From Candidatus Rokuibacteriota bacterium (GTDB lineage: Bacteria > Methylomirabilota > Methylomirabilia > Rokubacteriales > CSP1-6), in NCBI GenBank assembly GCA_003220265.1, contig QHRW01000063.1, forward strand, positions 1 through 47,451: DNA of 47,451 nt, written 5' to 3'. A program made the translations under genes and the position numbers. How positions within the stretch are numbered: position 1 is the first letter of the stretch; every line of letters begins with the position of its first letter. This document shows, one piece after another, positions 17,650 through 27,700 of this stretch. The notes beneath the pieces were generated by a model. It was not told the DNA's origin, did not search any database, and saw only the letters and a list, made by a program, of their open reading frames with translations.

Positions 17650-18669
17650 CGCTCGACGACGTCCGGGCGATCGAGGCCGTCGACCGGCACGACACGCGTA
17701 CCGTCCTCGCGGATTTCCCACAGCAATGCCGGCGGGGCCGCGCGCTGCGCGTGGCGCCGGCGCCGGCCGCGCGCCGGCCGCGCCTCATCGTGGTGGCCGG
17801 CATGGGCGGCTCGGCCTCGGGCGGCGACATCGTGGCGGCCTGCGCGGCCGACACGCTCGAGGTGCCGATACTCGTGCATCGCGGCTACGGGTTGCCGGCC
17901 GCCGCCGGGCGCGACGCCCTCGTGATCGCCCTGTCGTACTCCGGCGAGACGGCCGAGGTCCTCTCGGCCGCCGACGTCGCCCTTGCCCGCGGAGTGCCCC
18001 TCGTCGTCGTCACGGCGGGCGGCGCGCTCGGCACGCTCGCCGAGGCGCGCCGCCTGCCGCGCGTGACACCGCCGCCCGCTGCTGGCCGTGCTGGCCGGCT
18101 GCGAGGCCTCGGTGGCGGGCGCGCCGGAGATCGACGAGGCGCTCGACGTCGTCACCACGCAGGCCGACGAGCTGGGCCTCGGCTCGCCCACGGCCAAGAA
18201 CCTCGCCAAGCGCCTGGCCCTGGCCATCGGCGACCGGCTGCCCGCCGTCTACGGGGGACCGCTCACGGCGACGGCCGCCTACCGGTGGAAGACGGACTTC
18301 GAGGAGAACGCCAAGGTGCTCGCGATTGCCGGCGCCGTGCCCGAGATGAACCACAACGAGATCGAGGCGTGGCGCGGGGCGAGCGCGCGCCAGCGCCACG
18401 TCGTGCTGCTCCGTGAGGAGGGCGAATCGCCGGAGATCGCGCACCGCTTCGACCTCGTGCGCGAGATGCTGGCGCCCGCCGCCGGCGGCGTGTCGGAGAC
18501 GTGGGCGCGCGGCGCCGGCCGCCTGGCCCGCGTGCTCTCGCTCGCCTACGCGAGTCTCTGGGTGAGCTTCTATCTCGCCGTGCTCCACGGTGTCGATCCG
18601 TGGCCGGTGCCGATGCTCGAGGAGGTCAAGCGGCGGTTGAGCGGCGGCGAAGCGCGGCGCGCGCCTTGA
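17646..18669 (+). pseudogene. Bifunctional phosphoglucose/phosphomannose isomerase, interrupted by a frameshift
   Basis: Two frames together make one gene. Frame 1 starts at GTG 17646 (overlapping the GH57 stop) and encodes the first SIS domain: VVAGMGGSASGGDIVAA, LVIALSYSGETAEVLSAADVA, up to RLPRVTPPP near 18078. Frame 2 (readable from 18067, first GTG 18088, ending 18669) continues with PLLAVLAGCEASVAGAP, PTAKNLAKRLA, YRWKTDFEENAK and VPEMNHNEIEAW, the catalytic half. Intact family members have about a dozen extra residues at the joint, including a PRAALGY-like motif, which is missing here. So a deletion of a length not divisible by three is inferred, in a GC-rich repeat-like tract. It is either a real null mutation or an assembly error. 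Read without the frameshift, frame 1 runs on to 18416. Confidence 0.8.
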
Positions 18670-18695
18670 GACGACGCACGGCGCCGTGCTAGAGT
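18666..18695 (+). promoter_or_regulatory. Predicted sigma-70 promoter of metK
   Basis: TTGAGA (18666-18671) and TAGAGT (18690-18695) with an 18-base spacer start within the stop of the preceding gene. The predicted start near 18702 leaves a leader of about 25 nt with GGAGGGAG before ATG 18728, too short for a SAM riboswitch. Confidence 0.5.
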
Positions 18696-18727
18696 GACGC
18701 GATTTCACACGCTCGTGGAGGGAGCCG

Positions 18728-19879
18728 ATGGCGCGGGATGAGCATCTGTTCACGTCGGAGTCGGTGACCGAGGGTCACCCCGACAAGATCGCCGACCAGA
18801 TCTCCGACGCGGTGCTCGACGCGGCGCTGGCCCAGGACCCGGTCAGCCGAGTGGCCTGCGAGACGCTGCTCACGACCGGCCTCGTCGTGGTGGCCGGCGA
18901 GATCACCACCTCGTGCTACGTCGACATCCCGAAGGTCGCGCGCGAGACGATCCGGCAGGTGGGCTACACGCGCGCGAAGTTCGGCTTCGACTTCGAGACG
19001 TGTGGGGTCATCACCGCCATCGACGAGCAGTCCTCCGACATCGCCATGGGCGTGGACAAGCTGGGCGCCGGCGACCAGGGGCTGATGTTCGGCTACGCGT
19101 GCACGGAGACCGAGGAGCTCATGCCGCTGCCGATCACGCTGGCCCACAAGCTGGCCGCCAAGCTGACCGAGCGGCGGAAGGCCGGCGCCATCGACTACCT
19201 GCGGCCGGACGGCAAGTCGCAGGTCACCGTGAAGTACGAGGACGGCAAGCCGCGCTCCGTCGAGACCATCGTCATCTCCACCCAGCACGCGCCCGAGGCC
19301 GGGGCCTCGCGCATCCGCGAGGACGTCATCGAGCAGGTGATCAAGCCCACGATCCCGGCCGCCCTCGTCGACTACGGCAAGTGCGTGATCCACGTGAACC
19401 CGACGGGCCGCTTCGTGACCGGCGGGCCGATGGGCGACACCGGCCTCACCGGCCGCAAGATCATCGTGGACACCTATGGCGGCTCCTGCCCGCACGGCGG
19501 CGGCGCGTTCTCCGGCAAGGATCCGACGAAGGTCGACCGCTCGGCCTGCTACATGGCCCGGCACGTCGCCAAGAACATCGTGGCGGCGGGCCTCGCCGAG
19601 CGCGCGCAGATCCAGGTGGCCTACGCCATCGGGGTCGCCGAGCCGGTCTCGATCATGGTGGAGACCTTCGGGACCGGCAAGGTGCCGAACGCGGTGATCG
19701 AGCGCCTCGTGCGGCGCCATTTCGATTTCACGCCGGCCGGCATCATCAAGTACCTCGACCTCCGGCGGCCGATCTACCGGAAGACGGCGGCCTACGGCCA
19801 CTTCGGCCGCCCCGACGCCGACTTCTCGTGGGAGCGGATCGACCGCGTGAAGGACCTGAAAGACGACGCCGGGATATGA
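18728..19879 (+). CDS. metK: S-adenosylmethionine synthetase
   Basis: The 383-aa protein has the MetK signatures: [25 protein letters not shown] near the N-terminus (ATP and metal binding), [33 protein letters not shown] and [16 protein letters not shown]. Length matches the family (about 384 aa). It makes SAM from ATP and methionine. GGAGGGAG precedes ATG 18728 by a good distance. ahcY follows in the same direction after 196 bases with two hairpins, so the two may be transcribed separately although both serve the methyl cycle. Confidence 0.98.
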   Translation: MARDEHLFTSESVTEGHPDKIADQISDAVLDAALAQDPVSRVACETLLTTGLVVVAGEITTSCYVDIPKVARETIRQVGYTRAKFGFDFETCGVITAIDEQSSDIAMGVDKLGAGDQGLMFGYACTETEELMPLPITLAHKLAAKLTERRKAGAIDYLRPDGKSQVTVKYEDGKPRSVETIVISTQHAPEAGASRIREDVIEQVIKPTIPAALVDYGKCVIHVNPTGRFVTGGPMGDTGLTGRKIIVDTYGGSCPHGGGAFSGKDPTKVDRSACYMARHVAKNIVAAGLAERAQIQVAYAIGVAEPVSIMVETFGTGKVPNAVIERLVRRHFDFTPAGIIKYLDLRRPIYRKTAAYGHFGRPDADFSWERIDRVKDLKDDAGI

Positions 19880-19880
19880 C

Positions 19881-19908
19881 CCGGAGGGGGACTTCGTCCC
19901 CCTTCCGG
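19881..19908 (+). terminator. G-run hairpin after metK
   Basis: GGGGGA (19886-19891) pairs with TCCCCC (19897-19902), extended by CCGG/CCGG arms at 19881 and 19905 around bulged bases. It begins right after the metK stop. No T-run follows, so it may be a weak terminator or a 3'-end stabiliser. Confidence 0.45.
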
Positions 19909-19961
19909 CGGTCGTTGCGTGCCTGGCGGCACGCTCCTCCCTGCCTCCCCCTCGGAGGATT

Positions 19962-19980
19962 GCGCCGGCGAAGCCGGCGC
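19962..19980. repeat. Perfect 8-bp inverted repeat in the metK-ahcY gap
   Basis: GCGCCGGC (19962-19969), loop GAA, GCCGGCGC (19973-19980). A similar unit (CGGC-GAA-GCCG inside longer arms) occurs at 42536-42564, also behind a G-run hairpin. The rest of 19880-20075 shows no gene, and I see no SAH-riboswitch core in it. Confidence 0.5.
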
Positions 19981-20033
19981 TCGAAGGTGGCGAGTGATCG
20001 CGCCCGTGGGCGGCGCTCGAAAGCGGTGGATGA

Positions 20034-21341
<1,308 letters not shown>

Positions 21342-21366
21342 GCGCCGGAACGTTCGAGCGCTCCGG

Positions 21367-24366
21367 GTGAGGCGCCCGCAGCCGATCGTCCTGCTGGTCG
21401 TCGTCTTCCTGGCGCTCGGCGCCGTCGCCCAGATCGTCCCCTTCTACACCGACCTCCTGTGGTTCGAGGAGGTCGGCTACACCGGCGTCTTCTGGACGAC
21501 GCTGTCGCTGCAGGGCGGCCTCTTCACGGCCGTCACGCTGGGCGTGCTGCTGTTCCTGTGGGCCAACCTCACGTTCGCCGCGCGCACGGCGGCGCCCGAC
21601 GTGCTGTGGGAGCTCGAGGACCAGCTCGGCCTGCCGGGGCGGGTCGTGATCGAGCCGCTCATCCGGCGCTTCTTGCCCATCGTGCTCACCGTGATCGCCG
21701 TGATCTCCGGCCTGCGCGCCAGCGTGCACTGGGAGATCATCCTCGCCTTCCGCAACGCGCAGCCCTTCACCACCGCCGATCCCGTCTTCGGCCGCGACCT
21801 CGGCTTCTTCGTCTTCACGCTGCCGCTCTGGCGGCTCGTCCACGGCTGGGCGCTGGCGCTGGTGGCCGCCACCATGCTGCTCACGCTGGTGCTCTACGTG
21901 CTGCAGCGCAGCCTCGTGCTCACCCCGCGGGGCCCGCGGCTGGCCGGCGGCGCGCGCACGCACCTGCTGCTCCTAGGCGCGCTCCTGCTGGCGCTGAAGG
22001 GTGTCGGCTTCTGGCTCGACCGCTTCGAGATCGTCTTCTCGCCGCGTGGCGTCGTCTTCGGCGGCTCCTACACGGATGTGAACGCGACGCTGCCCGTGCT
22101 GGGCGTGCTCACCGTGCTGGCCGGCGTGGCCGCCGGCGCGTGCGTGGCGCAGGTGGCGCGGTCCGGCCTGCGGCTCGTCGCCGGCGGCGTCGGCCTGCTG
22201 ATCGTCGTGTGGGTGGTGGGGCTCGGCGTCTATCCGGCCGGCCTGCAGCGCTTCCGCGTGTCGCCCAACGAGCTGGCGGCCGAGCGGCCGTACATCGAGC
22301 ACAACATCCGCATGACCCGGCAGGCCTACGGCCTCGACCGCATCCAGGAAAAGGAGTTCCCGGCCGACGAGAGCCTGGACGCCCGCGCGCTGGCGCGCAA
22401 CGAGGCGACGATCAAGAACATCCGCCTGTGGGATTACCGGCCGCTGCTGCGCACGTTCGGCCAGCTCCAGGAGATCCGCACCTACTACAAGTTCGTCGAC
22501 GTCGACAACGATCGGTACCGTATCAACGGCGAGTACCGGCAGCTCATGCTGTCGCCGCGCGAGCTGTCCTACCAGCACCTGCAGGGCGGCCGCAACTGGA
22601 TCAACGAGCACCTGACCTACACGCACGGCTACGGCGTCGTGGTGGGGCCCGTCACGCGCATCACCGCCGAAGGCCTGCCGGAGTTCTTCGTCAAGGACAT
22701 CCCGCCGCGCTCGAGCGACGGCTTTCCGGCGGTGACGCGGCCGGAGATCTACTACGGCGAGATCGCCAACGACTACGTGCTGGTTCGCACGCGCTCCCAG
22801 GAGCTGGACTATCCGCGCGGGGACCAGAACGTGTACACGCGCTACCAGGGGCAGGGCGGGATCCGCCTCACCTCGTGGCTGCGCCGGCTGGCCTTCGCCA
22901 CGCGCTTCGCGCATCTCGAAGGCCTCAAGATCGTGCTGTCGGACGACATCACGCCGGAGAGCCGCATCCTGATGTACCGCACCGTGATGCCGCGCATCCA
23001 GCGCATCGCGCCCTTCTTCCAGTTCGACCGCGATCCCTACCTGGTCATCGCCGACGACGGGCGGCTCGTGTGGATGGTGGACGGCTACACCACGACCGAC
23101 CGCTATCCCTATTCCGAGCCGGTGCGGGGAATGGGCAACTACATCCGCAACTCGGTGAAGGCCACGGTCGATGCCTACCACGGCACCGTGACGTTCTACC
23201 TGGCCGATCCCACCGATCCGCTCGTGCGCGCCTACGCGCGCGCCTTCCCCGGCCTGCTGCAGCCGCTCGACCGGATGCCGGCCGACCTGCAGCGGCACCT
23301 GCGCTATCCCGAGGACTTCTTCGCGATCCAGGCGCGCAAGTACGCCACGTACCACATGCTCGACCCGCAGGTGTTCTACAACCGCGAGGACCTGTGGGCG
23401 ATCCCGCGGCGGACGGTGGAGGGGCGGGACCGGGAGATGGAGCCCTACTACACGATCATGCGGCTGCCGGGCGAGTCGCACGAGGAGTTCATCCTGCTCA
23501 CGCTCTTCAACCCGAGCCGGCGCGACAACATGATCGGCTGGCTGGCCGCCCGCTCGGATCCGCCCAACTACGGCCGCCTCATCGCGTACAACTTCCCCAA
23601 GCAGAAGCTCGTGTACGGCCCCCGCCAGATCGACGCCCGCATCGACCAGGACCCGGTGATCTCGCAGCAGCTCTCACTGTGGAACCAGCGCGGCTCCACG
23701 GTCATCCGCGGCTCGCTGCTGGCCATCCCGCTCGACCAGTCGCTGATCTACGTCCAGCCCCTCTATCTCGCCGCCTCCGAGCAGGGAGCCTTGCCCGAGC
23801 TGCGCCGGGTGATCGTCGCCCACGGCAACCAGATCGCGATGGAGTCGACGCTCGAGTCCTCGCTCTTGCGCATCTTCGGCGGCCGCCTGGCCGCCGCGCC
23901 GTCGCAGCCGGCGACGGCGGCGGGACCGCCGGGGACGGCGCCGCCGCCCGGCGGGCCGACCTCGTTCGCCGATCGCGCGGCCGCCCAGCGCGCGTGGGAG
24001 GCCTGGACGCGCTCCCAAGAAGCGCTGCGCCGTGGCGACTGGGCGACGTACGGCTCGGAACAGAAGCGTCTGGAAGACGCACTCCGCTCGCTCGCCGAAC
24101 CGCGCCGCCCGCCCCCTCGCCCTCGCGTTGCCGCCATCGAAGTTCGGCAACTGAGCGGGGATGCGGACCTTCGGACGTTGTGCGCGGGCCGGCGTTGGGC
24201 AGTCGCTGCCGGGGGGGGCCGCACAGCCTTCTTGGACAGGGAGTTCGTTTATGTGCGGGCGCGAAGCAGGAGGGAGGTGCCGAGGCCGATGAAGATGATG
24301 TTGGCGGTCCAGGCGGCCATCAGGGGGGGGAGGAGGTCGGCGCGGGCGAAGGCGAGCGCGACGTAG
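21367..24366 (+). CDS. UPF0182 family membrane protein
   Basis: The reading frame gives 999 aa from GTG 21367. The N-terminal 300 residues hold about seven hydrophobic segments (first: PIVLLVVVFLALGAVAQIV); the rest is a large soluble domain with family statements NEATIKNIRLWDYRPLL, TYTHGYGVV, PEIYYGE and DLWAIPRR. This matches UPF0182, a family of unknown function. The usual ending (RGDWATYGSEQKRLEDALRSLAE) is reached at residue 911. The last 88 codons are Arg/Pro-rich, do not look like the family, and run 118 bases into the convergent lptFG gene. A small frameshift just after residue 911 would end the protein at TGA 24152-24154. The boundary is therefore uncertain. Confidence 0.85.
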   Translation: MRRPQPIVLLVVVFLALGAVAQIVPFYTDLLWFEEVGYTGVFWTTLSLQGGLFTAVTLGVLLFLWANLTFAARTAAPDVLWELEDQLGLPGRVVIEPLIRRFLPIVLTVIAVISGLRASVHWEIILAFRNAQPFTTADPVFGRDLGFFVFTLPLWRLVHGWALALVAATMLLTLVLYVLQRSLVLTPRGPRLAGGARTHLLLLGALLLALKGVGFWLDRFEIVFSPRGVVFGGSYTDVNATLPVLGVLTVLAGVAAGACVAQVARSGLRLVAGGVGLLIVVWVVGLGVYPAGLQRFRVSPNELAAERPYIEHNIRMTRQAYGLDRIQEKEFPADESLDARALARNEATIKNIRLWDYRPLLRTFGQLQEIRTYYKFVDVDNDRYRINGEYRQLMLSPRELSYQHLQGGRNWINEHLTYTHGYGVVVGPVTRITAEGLPEFFVKDIPPRSSDGFPAVTRPEIYYGEIANDYVLVRTRSQELDYPRGDQNVYTRYQGQGGIRLTSWLRRLAFATRFAHLEGLKIVLSDDITPESRILMYRTVMPRIQRIAPFFQFDRDPYLVIADDGRLVWMVDGYTTTDRYPYSEPVRGMGNYIRNSVKATVDAYHGTVTFYLADPTDPLVRAYARAFPGLLQPLDRMPADLQRHLRYPEDFFAIQARKYATYHMLDPQVFYNREDLWAIPRRTVEGRDREMEPYYTIMRLPGESHEEFILLTLFNPSRRDNMIGWLAARSDPPNYGRLIAYNFPKQKLVYGPRQIDARIDQDPVISQQLSLWNQRGSTVIRGSLLAIPLDQSLIYVQPLYLAASEQGALPELRRVIVAHGNQIAMESTLESSLLRIFGGRLAAAPSQPATAAGPPGTAPPPGGPTSFADRAAAQRAWEAWTRSQEALRRGDWATYGSEQKRLEDALRSLAEPRRPPPRPRVAAIEVRQLSGDADLRTLCAGRRWAVAAGGGRTAFLDREFVYVRARSRREVPRPMKMMLAVQAAIRGGRRSARAKASAT

Positions 24367-26627
24367 TGGACGACGAGGTAGCCGGCCATGATGGCGATGG
24401 CGAGCGCGACGCCGAAGAGACGGCCGCCGCGGGGGGACTGCAGCGAGAACGGGATCGCCACCAGGACCATCACGAGATTCACCAGCGGGAAGGAGAGCTT
24501 GGAATAGAGCTCGACCATGTACTTCTTGACGTGGAAGCCGGTGGCCTCCAGGCGCGCGATGTAGTCGCGCAGCTCGCGATAGCTCATCGCGCCCGTCTGC
24601 TTTTGCACCTTCGTGAAGCTGTCGATCTCGTCCTGCAGGTCGACCGCCGTCATGATGAACGGCACCGTGTGCACCTCGCCCCGCGGCCCGAACTCGCGGA
24701 AGGCGCCGTCGTGGAGCTCCCAGCCGTCGGGCGTCCAGTGGGCGCGGCGCGCGTCGAGCCGGCTCTTGAGGCGGAACGTCTTCTGGTCGACCTCCAGCAC
24801 CGTCACGCCGTACATGTCGCTGGCGGCCGGGTTGAGCAGCTCCACGCGATAGAACCGGGTGTCGCCCGTGCGCAGCCACAAACGCTCCCGCGACTGCAGG
24901 TGACGCGGGAGGTTGCCGCGAATGCGCACGTTGTCCACCTCGTCGCCCATCTCGTTGAGCCGCGGCAGCAGCAGCTCCTGGAAGAGCCCGGACGCGATGG
25001 CCACGAGGACGCCCAGCAGGAGCACCGGCGTCGCCACGCGGTAGAGGCTCATGCCCGCCGCCTTCATGGCGGTGAGCTCGTGATAGCGGGCGAGCGCCAG
25101 GAACAGGAAGATCGTGGCCACCAGCATGACGACGGGCAGCCCCTGCTGGAGCGCGGCCGGCAGCCGGTAGGCGAAGTGCTCGACCACGTAGAGCAGCGGC
25201 GGCTTGTTGCGCATGAAGCGGTCGAGCGTCTGCAGCAGGTCGATGACGACGAACAGTGTCGCCGCCACCGCCAGCCCGATGCCCATGAACACGAGCAGCT
25301 CGCGCACGAGATAGCGGTCGAGGAGGTGAGTCGAGTCCCGGCCGCCCACGCTCACGTGCAGCTCGCCCCGCCGGCGCTGCGGCATCGCGCGCCCGGCCGC
25401 CGCCACCACGCGCCACAGCCCGCGCAGCCCCGGCATCCGCCACTCGCGCGTGGTGGCCGCCAGCATCACGGCGCCCACGGCGGTGAACACGATGTTCGGC
25501 GCCCAGATGGCCAGCCAGATCGGGAAGCGCAGGCGCAGCGCCGGGCCCTCCAGCGAGGTGAGGACCACGTAGTAGGCGACCAGGATCACCAGGCTGGCGA
25601 CGAGCGCGATCGAGCGTCCGCCGCGGTGCGACCGGACGGCCAGGGGAAACGCCACCAGCGCGAACACGAGCGCGGCCACCGGGAACGCGAATCGCTTGTG
25701 CCACTCCACGATGTACGGCGCCTGCGCGTAGCGGTCGGTGTGCAGCTCCTCGATGCGCTCGGTGAGGGCGTCCAGCGCGAGGTCTTTCTCCGGCTTCTCC
25801 ACACGGGGCGCCGACTTGAGCGGCGAGTCCACCGAGAGGCTCATGTCGTAGATGCTGAAGTTCGTCAGCCGGTAGCGCTCCGCGCTGGCGGCGCCGCTGA
25901 GCGGGGCGCGCATCACCTTGGGATCGGTGGCCGGCGGCAGCGCGGGCGCGGCCGGCAGCACGTCGGCCTCGCTGACGGCGCCATTGATCAGCCGCAGCGT
26001 GATCCGCCGGTTGGCCTCGTCGGTGAGCAGCCGTCCCTCGGTGGCGGTGATGATCCGGGAGATCTTGGGGTCGCGCTCGTCGGAGACGAGCAGGCCGCGC
26101 AGCGCCACCTGCGAGGCGCTCACGTCCTCCACGTAGATGATGACGTCGCCGAACGTCGGGTTGAAGACGCGCTCGGCCAGGCCGCTGGCCGCCCGCGCCT
26201 GCACGATCTTGAAGAGCTGGTGCTGGAACTCCTGGTTGGCGATCGGGTTGATGACGAGCGTGATCGCCGCCGTGATGGCCGTGATCACCAGCGCCGCCGC
26301 CAGCACCGGCCGGAACAGCCGCAGCGTGCTGATCCCGGCCGCCTTGAACGCGATGATCTCGAGATCGCCGGCCAGGCGGCCCCCGGCCAGCAGCACGGCC
26401 ACCAGCAGCGCCATCGGCAGCGTGTGGGCCAGGAACGACGGCAGCATGAACACGAGGAGCTGGATGACCAGGTGGAACGGCACGCCCTTGGTGATCACCA
26501 GCTCGGTGAGCTGGTAGATGCGGTCGATCACGAGGAAGAACGTGAACAGCGCGCCGCCAAACAGGAACGGCGAGATCAGCTCGCGGACCACGTAGCGGTC
26601 GAGCACCGACACCGCTGGCGACCTCAC
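24249..26627 (-). CDS. LptF-LptG fused LPS export permease
   Basis: One uninterrupted frame of 792 aa encodes two LptF/LptG-family permeases in tandem. The LptF half begins VLDRYVVRELISPFLFGG, has a helical N-part (VFMLPSFLAHTLPMALLVAVLLAGGRLAGDLEI), a periplasmic domain and C-terminal helices (KRFAFPVAALVFALVAFPLAV). After a basic linker (about 400-425) the LptG half starts at LLDRYLVRELLVFMG (435-449), with ALQQGLPVVMLVATIFLFLALARYHELTAMKAAGMSLYR and a second set of helices (YSKLSFPLVNLVMVLVAIPFSL). LptF and LptG normally are separate partners with LptB2. GTG 26627 is inferred as the start because upstream in-frame sequence is not membrane-like. An internal GTG at 25355 could also start a 368-aa LptG. 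It is divergent from the next gene (22 bp) and convergent with UPF0182. Confidence 0.88.
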   Translation of the reverse strand: MRSPAVSVLDRYVVRELISPFLFGGALFTFFLVIDRIYQLTELVITKGVPFHLVIQLLVFMLPSFLAHTLPMALLVAVLLAGGRLAGDLEIIAFKAAGISTLRLFRPVLAAALVITAITAAITLVINPIANQEFQHQLFKIVQARAASGLAERVFNPTFGDVIIYVEDVSASQVALRGLLVSDERDPKISRIITATEGRLLTDEANRRITLRLINGAVSEADVLPAAPALPPATDPKVMRAPLSGAASAERYRLTNFSIYDMSLSVDSPLKSAPRVEKPEKDLALDALTERIEELHTDRYAQAPYIVEWHKRFAFPVAALVFALVAFPLAVRSHRGGRSIALVASLVILVAYYVVLTSLEGPALRLRFPIWLAIWAPNIVFTAVGAVMLAATTREWRMPGLRGLWRVVAAAGRAMPQRRRGELHVSVGGRDSTHLLDRYLVRELLVFMGIGLAVAATLFVVIDLLQTLDRFMRNKPPLLYVVEHFAYRLPAALQQGLPVVMLVATIFLFLALARYHELTAMKAAGMSLYRVATPVLLLGVLVAIASGLFQELLLPRLNEMGDEVDNVRIRGNLPRHLQSRERLWLRTGDTRFYRVELLNPAASDMYGVTVLEVDQKTFRLKSRLDARRAHWTPDGWELHDGAFREFGPRGEVHTVPFIMTAVDLQDEIDSFTKVQKQTGAMSYRELRDYIARLEATGFHVKKYMVELYSKLSFPLVNLVMVLVAIPFSLQSPRGGRLFGVALAIAIMAGYLVVHYVALAFARADLLPPLMAAWTANIIFIGLGTSLLLRART

Positions 26628-26649
26628 CCGACTGTTGTACCATAGCCGG

Positions 26650-27687
26650 ATGTTGCGCAACTCGTGGCGGCGCGCGCTGCCGGTGTTCTTCCTCCTCGCC
26701 GCCGCCCAGCCCGCCGTCGCGGCCGACTCCGCCGATCGTCTCGACCGCTTCCGGGAGCTGGCGGCCAGCCGGCTCGGCCTCGCCCAGCTGGTGGACAGCG
26801 AGGCGCCCATCGACGCGCTTCGCGAGATCTACGCGGTGCTCGACGACGAGATCGTGGAGAGCCTCGCCTCCGGCGGTCCCTTCGCCTCGCTCGAGTTCCT
26901 GCAGGACCGCCTCGACTCGTTCGCGGAGGCGTGGGGCGGCGCCTCGCTGCGGCTGACGCGCGCGGGCGGGGTGCTCATCGGCGCCTTCATGCTCGACGAG
27001 CGCTCGCCCGCCAACAGCGTGCGCGTGTACGGCAGCCTGCACGGCGAGGCGGCGCTGCTGACCGCGATCTATCGGGAGGGCCGGCCCACGGTGCACGGCG
27101 GCGGCGGCGAGGCCGCGCCGCTGCTGCTGACGTGGGAGGGCACGGCGTCCGGCTGGGGGACGCGCCTGCTGCGCGTGGAGTGGCTGCGGCGCGAGGCCGA
27201 CCGCATGCGCGTGGCGTGGTCGACCAGCGAGATCTTCCCCGACGGCCTGCTGGCGCGCGCGTGGAGCGTGCGCGGCGGCGAGGTGCGCGTGCGCTACGAG
27301 GTGCGCTATCCGGGCTGGGCGCCGGGCTGCGAGGGCCAGACCGAGCAGGAGGACGTCTACCGCGTGAGCGCGGCCGGCGTGGCGCGGGTGACGCGGCGGC
27401 CGATCGAGCCGTGGCATCGCGAGCTGCACGCGGCGGTGCAGCGCCTCACGACGGCGCTGGCCGAGCGCGACGAGCCGACGCTGAGCGCGCTCGTCCCCGA
27501 TCGCGGGCTGCGCGGCCGCCTGCCGGCGGGGCTGCGCAGCGAGCCCGCGTGCGACGCGCGCGAGGGCGCCGGGGGCGACGCGATCTCGGTGGCCGCGGTG
27601 GCCGAGGGCCAGCGGCCGTGGGCGCTGACGTTTCGCCGGCAGGCGGCCGGGTGGCGTCTGACGGGCGCGAGCCCGGTGCTACAATGA
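26650..27687 (+). CDS. Secreted protein of unknown function
   Basis: I do not recognise this 345-aa protein. It has a clear signal peptide (basic SWRR, hydrophobic 9-19, probable cut after AVA at 24) and so should be exported to the periplasm or beyond. The body is hydrophilic with one predicted helical part (40-100) and later beta-rich stretches (GGVLIGAFMLDER, RVRYEVRYPGWAPGCEGQTEQEDVYRVSAAG). Two cysteines lie in the mature part (GCEG, PACD) and could form a disulfide. ATG 26650 is chosen; a TTG at 26635 would extend it by five residues. It is divergent from lptFG with only 22 bases between starts, which raises but does not show a link to envelope biogenesis. The valS promoter overlaps its end. 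Confidence 0.7.
   Translation: MLRNSWRRALPVFFLLAAAQPAVAADSADRLDRFRELAASRLGLAQLVDSEAPIDALREIYAVLDDEIVESLASGGPFASLEFLQDRLDSFAEAWGGASLRLTRAGGVLIGAFMLDERSPANSVRVYGSLHGEAALLTAIYREGRPTVHGGGGEAAPLLLTWEGTASGWGTRLLRVEWLRREADRMRVAWSTSEIFPDGLLARAWSVRGGEVRVRYEVRYPGWAPGCEGQTEQEDVYRVSAAGVARVTRRPIEPWHRELHAAVQRLTTALAERDEPTLSALVPDRGLRGRLPAGLRSEPACDAREGAGGDAISVAAVAEGQRPWALTFRRQAAGWRLTGASPVLQ
27658..27685 (+). promoter_or_regulatory. Predicted sigma-70 promoter of valS
   Basis: CTGACG (27658-27663) and TACAAT (27680-27685) with a 16-base spacer overlap the end of the preceding gene. The predicted start near 27692 is about 10 bases before ATG 27701, so the leader would be very short. Confidence 0.5.
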
Positions 27688-27700
27688 CCCTCTCCAGAGC

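Noticed and set aside
18696..18727. SAM riboswitch before metK
   Set aside because: The predicted leader is about 25 nt, far too short, and no SAM-riboswitch core is visible.
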